A DNA stretch of 14,908 nt from an uncultured Micrococcales bacterium (GCA_913056225.1 CAJXMQ010000014.1:1-14908); one strand, 5' to 3'; numbered from the stretch's first letter, positions 1 through 6,170 are shown. A program made the numbers and translations. The notes: a model not told the origin generated them from the letters alone.

Positions 1-146
1 TGCTTCGCCTGCCAGCGTTCCTGGGTGCTGTTTTCAACAACCATGGTGTCACCGCTTACCTTTCCCGCATTGGCCCAGGCCTGCAGGGTCATGGTGTCCA
101 TCTCACGCTCGGGTTCACCCGGCATCTTCACAGTCCACATAGTCAT
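1..146 (-). CDS. GYF_2-like (possibly TM2) protein, 5' part only
   Basis: Only the first 48 codons are in the window; the gene runs off the left edge. Translation begins MTMWTVKMPGEPEREM and continues with a TLQAWANAGKVSGDTMVVE stretch and a following W. This tryptophan/glycine pattern resembles the small GYF_2-type domain (DUF4339-like) that in actinobacteria often precedes a TM2 membrane domain. The family is recalled from its look, and the membrane part would be outside the window, so the TM2 link is inference. The ATG at 146 has AAGGA seven bases upstream. It starts directly after the stop codon of the lipoprotein gene, so it is probably the last-seen member of the same operon. No function can be assigned. 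Confidence 0.6.
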   Translation of the reverse strand, partial: MTMWTVKMPGEPEREMDTMTLQAWANAGKVSGDTMVVENSTQERWQAK

Positions 147-980
147 CTAGTTATCCTTATCCTTTTCATCTTCATCAAATAGATCTTTTTTCAAACTTCC
201 GAATTCTTCAACTGGCCTATATTGCCTCTTTTTGGAGCCGTGTCTGACTGACGCAAAGATGATCACTCCAATTGACGCTACTCCCCATATGGACAAAAAG
301 ATAAGCAAAGGGGCAAAGAAGCGAAGTAATGGCTCACCGATTTGGTCGAATACATCTTCTATGTAGTCATCACTTATAAACACCTGAGGGTCAGCTGCCT
401 CTGAGGGTTCAATGTATTGGGACAAAACCCTTGCTTGAATCTCTAGATCCTGCCCTGGCTCCAATCGCCACTCAATGACCGAACCTGACTGGCGACCATT
501 GGTTGATTCGACTACTCCAGGGAAATCAATCCTCACCCAAACATCGGGGTCTGGCAGGTTTCCAGGAAGTTGCTCTAAATCACTTGCTGAGAACTGAGAG
601 ACAATTCTTCCTTCAGCTATCAGGTAATCGCCGTCTCGAACAACCCGCAGATAGGTCTCTGGTGATGCACCATCGCTGAAGTTCAAAATGGAAAGATCCC
701 TATTCTCAAAACTGAACTCGGTTCCCTCCCAGGTAGCGCTGTTGATCTCGGTTTCCCGAACTCTTGATTCTGGGGTGAAAAGATTTTCATCAACGTTTGG
801 AATCAGCTCTCCCAAACCTGCAGTCCTTAGCTGCTGCAGAAGCTGTTTAGAAACAGCTGCTGAAACATCCCCGCTAACTCTGTCACTTCTGTTGATCTCC
901 AGATCAGCAGTCAGTTGAACGCAGCCAGTCAGTGTCAGCGTTGCAATGGCAGTGAGGGCTAAGGCTTTTAGCTTTTTCAT
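147..980 (-). CDS. LppM-like lipoprotein with C-terminal membrane anchor
   Basis: This is a secreted, lipid-anchored protein resembling the actinobacterial LppM family. The N-terminus MKKLKALALTAIATLTLTGC is a clear lipoprotein signal peptide with lipobox LTGC. After it comes the family-like start of the mature domain (QLTADLEINRSDRVSGDVSA), a roughly 190-residue extracytoplasmic region, one hydrophobic segment (FFAPLLIFLSIWGVASIGV) and a basic then acidic cytoplasmic tail. An in-frame ATG at 998 would add six residues and overlap the upstream stop as ATGA. The ATG at 980 is preferred because GGTGGGGAG lies just before it and the signal peptide is then normal in length. LppM of Mycobacterium tuberculosis has been linked to host interaction, but that role should not be carried over to this organism. 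It is the fourth gene of the minus-strand cluster. Confidence 0.8.
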   Translation of the reverse strand: MKKLKALALTAIATLTLTGCVQLTADLEINRSDRVSGDVSAAVSKQLLQQLRTAGLGELIPNVDENLFTPESRVRETEINSATWEGTEFSFENRDLSILNFSDGASPETYLRVVRDGDYLIAEGRIVSQFSASDLEQLPGNLPDPDVWVRIDFPGVVESTNGRQSGSVIEWRLEPGQDLEIQARVLSQYIEPSEAADPQVFISDDYIEDVFDQIGEPLLRFFAPLLIFLSIWGVASIGVIIFASVRHGSKKRQYRPVEEFGSLKKDLFDEDEKDKDN

Positions 981-994
981 ACTCCCCACCTTAT

Positions 995-1465
995 TCATAG
1001 ATTCTGAACGTTTGTTGAATTGATTGGAAGCGGTAGTTTTTCAGCGTCTTTTGGAAGCTTCAGATTGAACACAAAAACCTGTCTTTCAAAATCATGCTTA
1101 TCTGGCGCTGGTAGCAAGAAATACTCAGGGGTCGCCAGCTCAACCTCCCCAACATAAAGCTGCAGGTCATCTTTGGGGACAAATAACCTGAGTTTTCTGC
1201 CCTGGGTTTTATGTTCCAAGATTGCTTTGTTGCCCCTGATTGGCTCTTGATCGGCTGATTTGCCCTCACCTGTGAAGTTGTAATAACCGTCTTTTCTCAG
1301 GCCTTCATAAACGTCATAGCCAAAGGGCTTACCTCGCTCAGGGTCACTAAAGAGCAAAACATTGTCTGAACGAGAGCAAGGGGCTATGCCCCCTCGGAAA
1401 CTTCCTCCCAGCAATTGATGAATCAAAAACCTGGAGAGAGTTTCTCCAGGTTCAATTGGAAACAT
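995..1465 (-). CDS. Stand-alone SRA/YDG-like domain protein
   Basis: A 156-residue soluble protein that looks like one isolated SRA-type (YDG-fold) domain, of the kind fused to HNH nucleases in ScoMcrA-like modification-dependent restriction enzymes. Visible family-like blocks are SRFLIHQLLGGSFRGGI (residues 11-27), VLLFSDPERGKPFGYDVYEG (36-55), FTGEGKSADQ (64-73), GNKAILEHKTQGRKLRLF (78-95) and a late ERQVFVFNL (127-135). No HNH, GIY-YIG or helicase part is attached, and no nuclease gene is adjacent. Known SRA domains read modified bases in DNA; that this protein does so is inference. The ATG overlaps the end of the channel gene by 14 bases and lacks a clear ribosome binding site, so translation is probably coupled. 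A hairpin with a T-run lies in codons 5-14. It ends in an ATGA overlap with the longer lipoprotein frame. Confidence 0.7.
   Translation of the reverse strand: MFPIEPGETLSRFLIHQLLGGSFRGGIAPCSRSDNVLLFSDPERGKPFGYDVYEGLRKDGYYNFTGEGKSADQEPIRGNKAILEHKTQGRKLRLFVPKDDLQLYVGEVELATPEYFLLPAPDKHDFERQVFVFNLKLPKDAEKLPLPINSTNVQNL
1421..1452 (-). terminator. Terminator-like hairpin inside the start of the SRA-like gene
   Basis: Reading the minus strand, AACCTGGAGA (1452-1443) and TCTCCAGGTT (1437-1428) form a perfect 10-bp stem around a five-base loop, followed by a run that reads GGTTTTTGATT. The stem begins at the last base of the potassium-channel stop codon and lies within codons 5-13 of the SRA-like gene. 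The shape fits an intrinsic terminator or attenuator, but the T-run is short, so function is unproven. Confidence 0.45.
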
Positions 1466-2123
1466 CTTTTGACCCGATCAGCCAGCGGGCTAGTAAAGCG
1501 GTAACAGCACCAACCAGACCAAGACTGATTAGCATCAAAAACACAGCCACTATTCGACCCTCAACTGTCACAGGTGCATAATCCCCGTAACCAACCGTGG
1601 TTATTGTCACAGCAGACCACCACAGAGCATCACCAAAGCTTTCATACTCACTTAGTGCTCCGCGCTCCGCGTCATACAAACTCAATGCCCCCGTGAACCA
1701 AATCAAAGGGAGTGCGAGTGCAACATAAAACCCGGTCTCGCTGGTCCTGTTTTTGCCATAGCTGTCAATAGCGCTCAAAACCAGCAGCAGCTTGAAAATT
1801 CTCAGAGGCCTGAGCATGGGCAATGCGACTGCCAGTATCAACAGCCAGTTTCGACCAATGAAGCCGCGCCATCCACCCTTGGTGCCTTTCCATGGAGTCT
1901 CGGCAAACAGGTTCATGAAGAAATCAAAAATGAAGATTATAAAAATGGCTTCTGCTGCAAAAAAGCCAAAAGTTGACCAATTGCCGGTTGCCAAAACCTC
2001 CAGAGTGTAAAAACCTAGATAGGCAAAGCCCAGAATGATTAGTGCTAGCTCTGCCTTTTCAACCCAAAAATGCGCGAGCTTTTGAACCCTACTCAGCATC
2101 GTGGGTTTCGCCCTCGGCTCCAA
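1452..2123 (-). CDS. Potassium channel, voltage-gated (6TM) type
   Basis: An inner-membrane ion channel. The pore signature TITTVGYGDYAP (residues 173-184) contains the potassium selectivity filter TVGYGD, preceded by the pore helix FGDALWWSAV and followed by the last membrane helix (191-211). Upstream are four hydrophobic segments in the voltage-sensor position: 26-46, 55-75, about 92-103, and a short S4-like LRPLRIFKLLLVL with R105, R108 and K111. S5 is at about 131-148. At 223 residues it is a compact channel with no RCK/TrkA regulatory domain and only a short tail. The start used is TTG at 2123, which has GAGG seven bases upstream; an ATG at 2099 is the alternative. The 5' end overlaps the preceding gene by 35 bases and the 3' end overlaps the SRA-like gene by 14. 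Confidence 0.9.
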   Translation of the reverse strand: MEPRAKPTMLSRVQKLAHFWVEKAELALIILGFAYLGFYTLEVLATGNWSTFGFFAAEAIFIIFIFDFFMNLFAETPWKGTKGGWRGFIGRNWLLILAVALPMLRPLRIFKLLLVLSAIDSYGKNRTSETGFYVALALPLIWFTGALSLYDAERGALSEYESFGDALWWSAVTITTVGYGDYAPVTVEGRIVAVFLMLISLGLVGAVTALLARWLIGSKDVSN

Positions 2124-2688
2124 AGATCATCCTCATTGGTTGCCATAAATACTCAGCCTTCCAGCCAAGTTCTGGTCTTCGCCAAGCGTGATCCCGCGCA
2201 ACCTCGGCGATTGCAGCCCAATAAAACACATTGATCAAATCAACACTGATGTGATTCAGGGTGTCACCTGGAAAGGCTTTCCCCAGCAACCTCCGAAGCA
2301 GAGTTGGAACTTCTGATTTACCCAAGTCATGCAGCACTGACCTAATCTCAAGATCCAGCTCTCTAGCCCTTCTTGGGTTGAAACTTGGGGAGGCTCCCTT
2401 GATGTGTAGGAGGTAACTAACCTGCAAAGCCTGGCGGTATCTGGCATCATCCAATAAATCCATCAGATTCACGAATCGATCCACCTCGTAACCGCATTCT
2501 CTGAGTTCTAAAACATCTGGGTAGCTAAAGAAACGATAGAACGGAACATGGGGCCTGATTGGCGAATAGGGCTTTTCCTGAAAGGAGGCCTCCAACGGGT
2601 CGACACCGATTGCAGCAGCACCCCAGGTGTTGAATGCCTCGTCCGGGTAGGGGATCTTGTTGAGATCCTCCTCACGTTCATCAGCCAT
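2089..2688 (-). CDS. Conserved-looking protein of unknown function
   Basis: I do not recognise this 199-residue protein. It has no signal peptide and no convincing membrane helix. The first 60 residues are proline- and aromatic-rich (HVPFYRFFSYPDV). A charged helical middle follows (DRFVNLMDLLDDARYRQALQ), then basic patches (NPRRARELDLEIR) and a tryptophan-rich C-terminus (AWRRPELGWKAEYLWQPM). The ATG at 2688 has AGAGGA ten bases upstream. It is the first gene of the minus-strand cluster and overlaps the potassium channel by 35 bases, which suggests co-translation and a possible partnership with the channel. The coding call rests on the long open frame, the ribosome binding site and the tight junction. 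An HDLGK string at about 129 resembles part of an HD-phosphohydrolase motif, but the rest of that motif is not evident. Confidence 0.75.
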   Translation of the reverse strand: MADEREEDLNKIPYPDEAFNTWGAAAIGVDPLEASFQEKPYSPIRPHVPFYRFFSYPDVLELRECGYEVDRFVNLMDLLDDARYRQALQVSYLLHIKGASPSFNPRRARELDLEIRSVLHDLGKSEVPTLLRRLLGKAFPGDTLNHISVDLINVFYWAAIAEVARDHAWRRPELGWKAEYLWQPMRMIFGAEGETHDAE

Positions 2689-2736
2689 TTCTCAATTGTC
2701 CTCTGCTTGCACTAATTTGTCACCTAGGGGGTGTGG

Positions 2737-3219
2737 ATGGAAATCTTATTATTCGTCGCATTATTCCTTTTTTTCTACTGGCGAAGCCAGAGAAAGAAGG
2801 AAAGAAAGAATCAGCAGCAGATTATTGCTGGATACGAAAACGCTTTGGGCTATGCCAATGCAATCAATGCAGCCCCGTATTTAGAAGGCGATGGAAGCTT
2901 CAGCCAAGAAGTGGTTGGTGAAAGCTTTTATAAAAAAGAATTCAAAAGACTGAACACTTACATCCAGCAAGTTCACCCAGGTGAAGACGAGGTTGTTTGT
3001 GCATTGGTTGCCGATCCAAGCAACAGGCATGACAGCAATGCTGTCAAGGTAATGGCCGGAGATCTGCAACTAGGACATTTGCCCAGAGACTTAGCCGCTG
3101 AGCTTCAGGGAGAAATTATTGAGATGGGTGGTTTAGCAAAGGTGACTGGCAAGGTGCATTTTGGAGAGCACAATTCAATTCGCTTGGATATGGCTGTTCC
3201 CCTGCAAACAAAAGACTAG
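2737..3219 (+). CDS. Membrane-anchored HIRAN-domain protein
   Basis: The N-terminus MEILLFVALFLFFYW is a single membrane anchor followed by a strongly basic stretch (RSQRKKERK), which predicts a cytoplasmic C-terminal domain. Residues from about 59 to 150 fit a HIRAN domain: EVVGESFYKKEF, then VVCALVADPSNRHDSNAVKV, then LGHLPRDLAAEL and a closing KVTGKV. The NRHDSNAVKV block corresponds to the characteristic N-x-x-D-x-N-A-(I/V) signature. HIRAN domains in eukaryotic HLTF bind DNA 3' ends; bacterial stand-alone versions are mostly uncharacterised. A GTG at 2731 is also in frame, but AGGGGG at 2726-2731 sits five bases before the ATG at 2737, which decides the start. It is divergent from the minus-strand cluster with fewer than 50 bases between them and is followed by the zinc-ribbon gene. 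Confidence 0.82.
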   Translation: MEILLFVALFLFFYWRSQRKKERKNQQQIIAGYENALGYANAINAAPYLEGDGSFSQEVVGESFYKKEFKRLNTYIQQVHPGEDEVVCALVADPSNRHDSNAVKVMAGDLQLGHLPRDLAAELQGEIIEMGGLAKVTGKVHFGEHNSIRLDMAVPLQTKD

Positions 3220-3307
3220 ACACTGGGGAATATCTGCGTTATCCTTTTGTTACATTCATTACAAACAACTCTACAAGGGCGTAGTTCCGATAGCTAAGAA
3301 AGGAAAT

Positions 3308-3493
3308 ATGCCCGCTTTTGAGTATCACTGCAACAAATGCAGTAGCAATGTAACCATCAACCACAACTCAATTGAGTCTGTTGACATCATGTGTGCTCGC
3401 TGCTCCAGCAAGCTTCACCGCGATGAGCCTTTCAGCCTAAAACTTCAGGTAATGGCTCACGAAATCAAAGATTTCCTCTCAGGCCGAGCCTAA
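3308..3493 (+). CDS. Small zinc-ribbon protein
   Basis: A 61-residue protein, MPAFEYHCNKCSSNVTINHN onward, with two CxxC knuckles at C8/C11 and C29/C32, which together should bind one zinc ion. The opening resembles FmdB-type zinc ribbons, but the remainder (a helical C-terminus, LKLQVMAHEIKDFLSG) does not let me name a family. An open frame extends upstream to 3161, but AAGGA at 3300-3304 just before the ATG at 3308 and the sensible zinc-ribbon N-terminus support the short form. It lies 88 bases after the HIRAN gene on the same strand. Its TAA stop overlaps the purA stop on the opposite strand by three bases within 3490-3493, so no terminator separates the convergent genes. Function unknown; nucleic-acid or protein binding is possible. 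Confidence 0.7.
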   Translation: MPAFEYHCNKCSSNVTINHNSIESVDIMCARCSSKLHRDEPFSLKLQVMAHEIKDFLSGRA

Positions 3494-4779
3494 GCACCAG
3501 TTAGTGGATAGCGCACAATTGTTGCGTTTCTATCCTGACCAACACCAACCGCACTGATCCTGGTACCACTCATTCGCTCCAGGGCTAGAACATAATCCTG
3601 AGCGTTTTTCGGAAGCTCTTCGAATGTCGTGCAGCCAGTAATGTCCTCTTGCCAACCTGGGAAGTTTTCATAAATGGGCTTTGCGTGGTGGAAATCACTT
3701 TGGTTGGCAGGAAGTTCTTCAACCCTCTGGCCATCAATCTCATAGGCAACACAAACTGGAATCTCATCAAGACCCGTTAGAACATCCAACTTGGTCAAAA
3801 AGAAATCAGTTAGTCCATTGATTCTGGTTGCATATCTAGCAATTGGCGCATCAAACCATCCACAGCGACGTTCACGTCCGGTGGTGACACCAAACTCACC
3901 ACCATTGCTTCTTAGAAACTCTCCCCATTCATCGAATAGCTCTGTTGGGAAAGGGCCTGATCCAACTCGAGTTGTGTAGGCCTTGAGGATTCCAATCACA
4001 CCCGTAATTCTGGTTGGACCAATTCCTGAGCCAACAGTTGCCCCACCAGCACTTGCATTGCTGGAGGTGACAAACGGATATGTTCCGTGGTCAATGTCCA
4101 GAAGTGTTCCCTGACCACCTTCCAGCAGCACAGTCTTGCCCTCATCCAGAGCCTGGTTCAAAATCAACGAGGTGTCTGTGACCATCGGCTTCAATCTCTC
4201 ACCGAAGCTCAAAAGGTGCTCAACAACCTCCTCCACCTTCACAGCAGCTCGGTTATAAACCTTGACCAAAAGCTCGTTTTTCTGACCCAGCGCTCCTTCA
4301 ACTTTTTGAGTGAGGATGCTTGGATCAAACAAATCTTGAATGCGAATACCCAGTCGACCAATTTTGTCGCTGTATGTCGGGCCAATTCCGCGACCAGTTG
4401 TGCCAATGGCTTTTTTACCTAAAAAGCGCTCTCCAACTTTGTCGACAGTCACGTGATAGGGGGTAATCACATGGGCATTGGATGAAATCTTTAGTTTGGA
4501 AACATCCACGCCCTGGGCAATTAACCCATCAAGCTCTTCCATCAAAACTTCTAAATCGACAACTACACCGTTGCCAATCACTGGAGTTACCTCCGGGGTC
4601 AAAATTCCTGAGGGAAGCAGGTGCAGAGCAAATTTCTTATCCCCAATGACAACTGTGTGGCCCGCGTTATTTCCACCCTGGAAACGAACCACGTAATCAA
4701 CCTGGTCACCTAAAAGATCGGTAGCTTTGCCTTTTCCTTCATCCCCCCACTGGGCGCCAATCAAGACAATTGCTGGCAT
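3490..4779 (-). CDS. purA: Adenylosuccinate synthetase
   Basis: A cytoplasmic enzyme that joins IMP and aspartate using GTP to give adenylosuccinate, the first committed step from IMP to AMP. The 429-residue length is normal. The signature GAQWGDEGKGK (8-18) carries the catalytic Asp13 and the GTP-binding loop; NNAGHTVV carries His41. The TTGRGIGPTYSDK block (127-139), GQGTLLDIDHGTYPFVTSSN, TTGRERRCGWFD and the closing GVGQDRNATI are all present. The ATG follows GAGGA by four bases. The 40-base gap to the upstream methyltransferase holds a 16-bp palindrome and a repeat of its arm next to the start codon. It is the last gene of the pyrE-TA-trmH-purA run and ends by overlapping the convergent zinc-ribbon gene. 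Confidence 0.98.
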   Translation of the reverse strand: MPAIVLIGAQWGDEGKGKATDLLGDQVDYVVRFQGGNNAGHTVVIGDKKFALHLLPSGILTPEVTPVIGNGVVVDLEVLMEELDGLIAQGVDVSKLKISSNAHVITPYHVTVDKVGERFLGKKAIGTTGRGIGPTYSDKIGRLGIRIQDLFDPSILTQKVEGALGQKNELLVKVYNRAAVKVEEVVEHLLSFGERLKPMVTDTSLILNQALDEGKTVLLEGGQGTLLDIDHGTYPFVTSSNASAGGATVGSGIGPTRITGVIGILKAYTTRVGSGPFPTELFDEWGEFLRSNGGEFGVTTGRERRCGWFDAPIARYATRINGLTDFFLTKLDVLTGLDEIPVCVAYEIDGQRVEELPANQSDFHHAKPIYENFPGWQEDITGCTTFEELPKNAQDYVLALERMSGTRISAVGVGQDRNATIVRYPLTGA

Positions 4780-4810
4780 GGTTTCCTCAATTCTGGTTTC
4801 CTAGGAAACC
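4780..4810 (-). promoter_or_regulatory. Palindrome and repeated arm in the purA leader
   Basis: GGTTTCCTAGGAAACC at 4795-4810 is a perfect 16-bp palindrome. The arm GGAAACC occurs again at 4786-4780 on the minus strand, directly before the purA ATG and overlapping its GAGGA ribosome binding site. The GGTTTCC arm could therefore pair with either copy, giving two mutually exclusive RNA hairpins, one of which hides the ribosome binding site. Alternatively the palindrome is a protein-binding operator. The repeat layout is seen directly; any regulation is inference. Confidence 0.4.
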
Positions 4811-4819
4811 CAATACAGC

Positions 4820-5458
4820 TTAGCTGAATACGTGCTTGGTCACCCAAGAGTGCATAGTGATGGCAGCCGCCGCACTGGCATTAATTGACCTTGTCGAACC
4901 GAACTGGGAAATCTCTAAAACAGCGGTTGCGCTATCCAAGGCAGCTTGGCTCAAACCAGGACCCTCTTGGCCGAATAAAAACACGCATTCTTTGGGGAGT
5001 GAATACTGCTCAAGCTTTTGACATCCAGGCACGTTATCGATCGCAATAACAGGTAACTCTCCGATGTGTTTCAGAAAAGACTCGACATCTGGATGGTGAG
5101 TCACATGCTGATACCTGTCTGTCACCATGGCACCGCGACGGTTCCAGCGACGATTCCCGATTATGTGAACCTCTTTGGCCAAGAAAGCATTTGCGGTTCT
5201 GACAATGGAACCGATGTTCAAATCATGCTGCCAGTTTTCAATTGCAACATGAAACCCGTGACGCTTTGAATCAAGATCGGCAACAATCGCCTCCATTGAC
5301 CAGTAGCGGTAGTGATCGACAACATTTCTGGTGTCCCCCTCTGCCAAAAGCTCAGAATCGAATTTCTCAAAATCAGGATGCTTGCTCGGGTCACCCTCAA
5401 AGGGTCCAACCCCCCAGGTTGGTTGCTCTGTTGGCTTATCAGCGGGATTATCAGTCAC
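4820..5458 (-). CDS. TrmH/SpoU-family RNA 2'-O-methyltransferase
   Basis: A SPOUT-class, S-adenosylmethionine-dependent RNA methyltransferase of 212 residues. The three family motifs are clear: motif 1 NIGSIVRTANAF (81-92, with the conserved Asn and Arg), motif 2 LFGQEGPGLS (161-170) and motif 3 LEISQFGSTRSINASAAAAI (181-200), which form the knotted cofactor site. The first 65 residues are a polar extension seen in actinobacterial relatives. Whether the target is tRNA or rRNA cannot be told from sequence. The start is GTG at 5458, overlapping the toxin TAG stop as TAGTG, with only a weak AGG upstream. Translation is therefore likely coupled to the toxin gene, an unusual dependence for a housekeeping-type enzyme. 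purA follows after 40 bases. Confidence 0.92.
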   Translation of the reverse strand: MTDNPADKPTEQPTWGVGPFEGDPSKHPDFEKFDSELLAEGDTRNVVDHYRYWSMEAIVADLDSKRHGFHVAIENWQHDLNIGSIVRTANAFLAKEVHIIGNRRWNRRGAMVTDRYQHVTHHPDVESFLKHIGELPVIAIDNVPGCQKLEQYSLPKECVFLFGQEGPGLSQAALDSATAVLEISQFGSTRSINASAAAAITMHSWVTKHVFS

Positions 5459-5871
5459 TACTGAAGCCTATTGCTAATTGGGTGCAGTTTTACTCCAGGG
5501 AGCTTCTGCCAATCAGCTCTTTTGTCCAAAGTCAGAAGCGTTGCCCCGTTAGACACGGTGATTGCAGCGATCATGAGATCAAAAACCGAGCGGGGCGAGG
5601 ATCTGTTTGATTCTGAGTTACTCAGATTGGCAAATGCTTCAGCTGCCTGGATATCAAAATCGGCGATTGCCATGACAGATTGAATCATTGAAAGCTTTTC
5701 TTTGGCCCTTGCAGCTTTATCTGGTTTCGAGCTCAACCCAATGCCGATCAAAATCTCAGCAATGACAGGTGTTGGCAATATGAGATTCAAGCCCTCTATT
5801 TCCTGAAAATCCCGCTCAGCTCTTTCCAAAGCAATTACAAACGAGGAGTCAATCACCACAAGTTGACTCAA
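5458..5871 (-). CDS. vapC: PIN-domain toxin (VapC family)
   Basis: A 137-residue PIN-domain protein, the ribonuclease toxin of a type II toxin-antitoxin pair. The acidic residues expected at the metal site are in place: Asp8 in VVIDSSFVIAL, Glu39 in VIAEILIG, Asp98 in VFDLMIAAI and Asp116/Asp120 in LLTLDKRADW. Typical VapC toxins cleave tRNA or rRNA; the target here is unknown. The start is a TTG at 5871 overlapping the antitoxin TGA stop (TTGA), with AGGA seven bases upstream. A weak start and stop-start coupling would keep toxin output below antitoxin. The 3' end overlaps the methyltransferase start. The active-site set is complete, so the gene does not look decayed. Confidence 0.92.
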   Translation of the reverse strand: MSQLVVIDSSFVIALERAERDFQEIEGLNLILPTPVIAEILIGIGLSSKPDKAARAKEKLSMIQSVMAIADFDIQAAEAFANLSNSESNRSSPRSVFDLMIAAITVSNGATLLTLDKRADWQKLPGVKLHPISNRLQ

Positions 5872-6128
5872 ACCCGGATCCTGTTCAAATCTGGATCAGC
5901 CTGTTGCTGTTTGGATTTTTCAATATTCCCAACCAGTTCTTCGTCAAACACGCTGCCTGAGGTTTTCAAGAGTTCCGCTAACTTCGATCCGCTTGATTCG
6001 CCCTTGGGGCTGAGCAAGGCAATGGTCTTTTTTCCCCTAGTGATCTCAATCTCCTGACCCGATTCAACCATTTTCAAAACCTCACTAAAGTTTCGAGACA
6101 CTTCTGTGGCGGTCAGTGTTTTCTTCAT
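5868..6128 (-). CDS. vapB: Phd/YefM-type antitoxin (VapB role)
   Basis: An 86-residue antitoxin. The N-terminal half, MKKTLTATEVSRNFSEVLKM then EIEITRGKKTIALLSP, is a typical Phd/YefM DNA-binding fold. The charged C-terminal half (from about residue 42) is the kind of flexible tail that wraps the PIN toxin. An in-frame ATG at 6167 would add 13 residues, but the Phd fold starts naturally at the ATG at 6128. That ATG has no ribosome binding site. It is immediately preceded by a 23-bp inverted repeat containing a likely -10 box, so the message may be leaderless. The stop overlaps the toxin start by four bases. Autoregulation through the repeat is expected from the family and from the position of the site, but is not proven here. 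Confidence 0.88.
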   Translation of the reverse strand: MKKTLTATEVSRNFSEVLKMVESGQEIEITRGKKTIALLSPKGESSGSKLAELLKTSGSVFDEELVGNIEKSKQQQADPDLNRIRV

Positions 6129-6164
6129 AAAAATCAGATTATCTGATTTTTTGTTCCTAATCAA
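6129..6164 (-). promoter_or_regulatory. Antitoxin promoter with overlapping operator
   Basis: AAAAATCAGAT (6129-6139) and ATCTGATTTTT (6141-6151) form a perfect 11-bp inverted repeat around a single centre base, touching the antitoxin ATG at 6128. On the minus strand GATAAT (6143-6138) within the repeat is a good -10 match, and TTGATT (6164-6159) is a possible -35 at 15 bases. Nine bases separate the -10 from the ATG, which would give a leaderless or nearly leaderless transcript. Antitoxin binding would block the promoter. Confidence 0.6.
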
Positions 6165-6170
6165 CATCCT

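Noticed and set aside
2089..2688. HDLGK string suggesting an HD-domain phosphohydrolase
   Set aside because: Only this short string matches; the other conserved histidine and aspartate positions of the HD family are not seen in order around it.
3161..3307. 48-residue N-terminal extension of the zinc-ribbon protein
   Set aside because: It overlaps the end of the HIRAN gene, has no family-like sequence, and a good ribosome binding site sits just before the ATG at 3308.
5855..5875. AGTTGACTCAA resembling half of an HspR HAIR operator
   Set aside because: It lies at the toxin gene start, lacks the second CTTGAGT/ACTCAAG arm at the right spacing, and is explained by the coding sequence.
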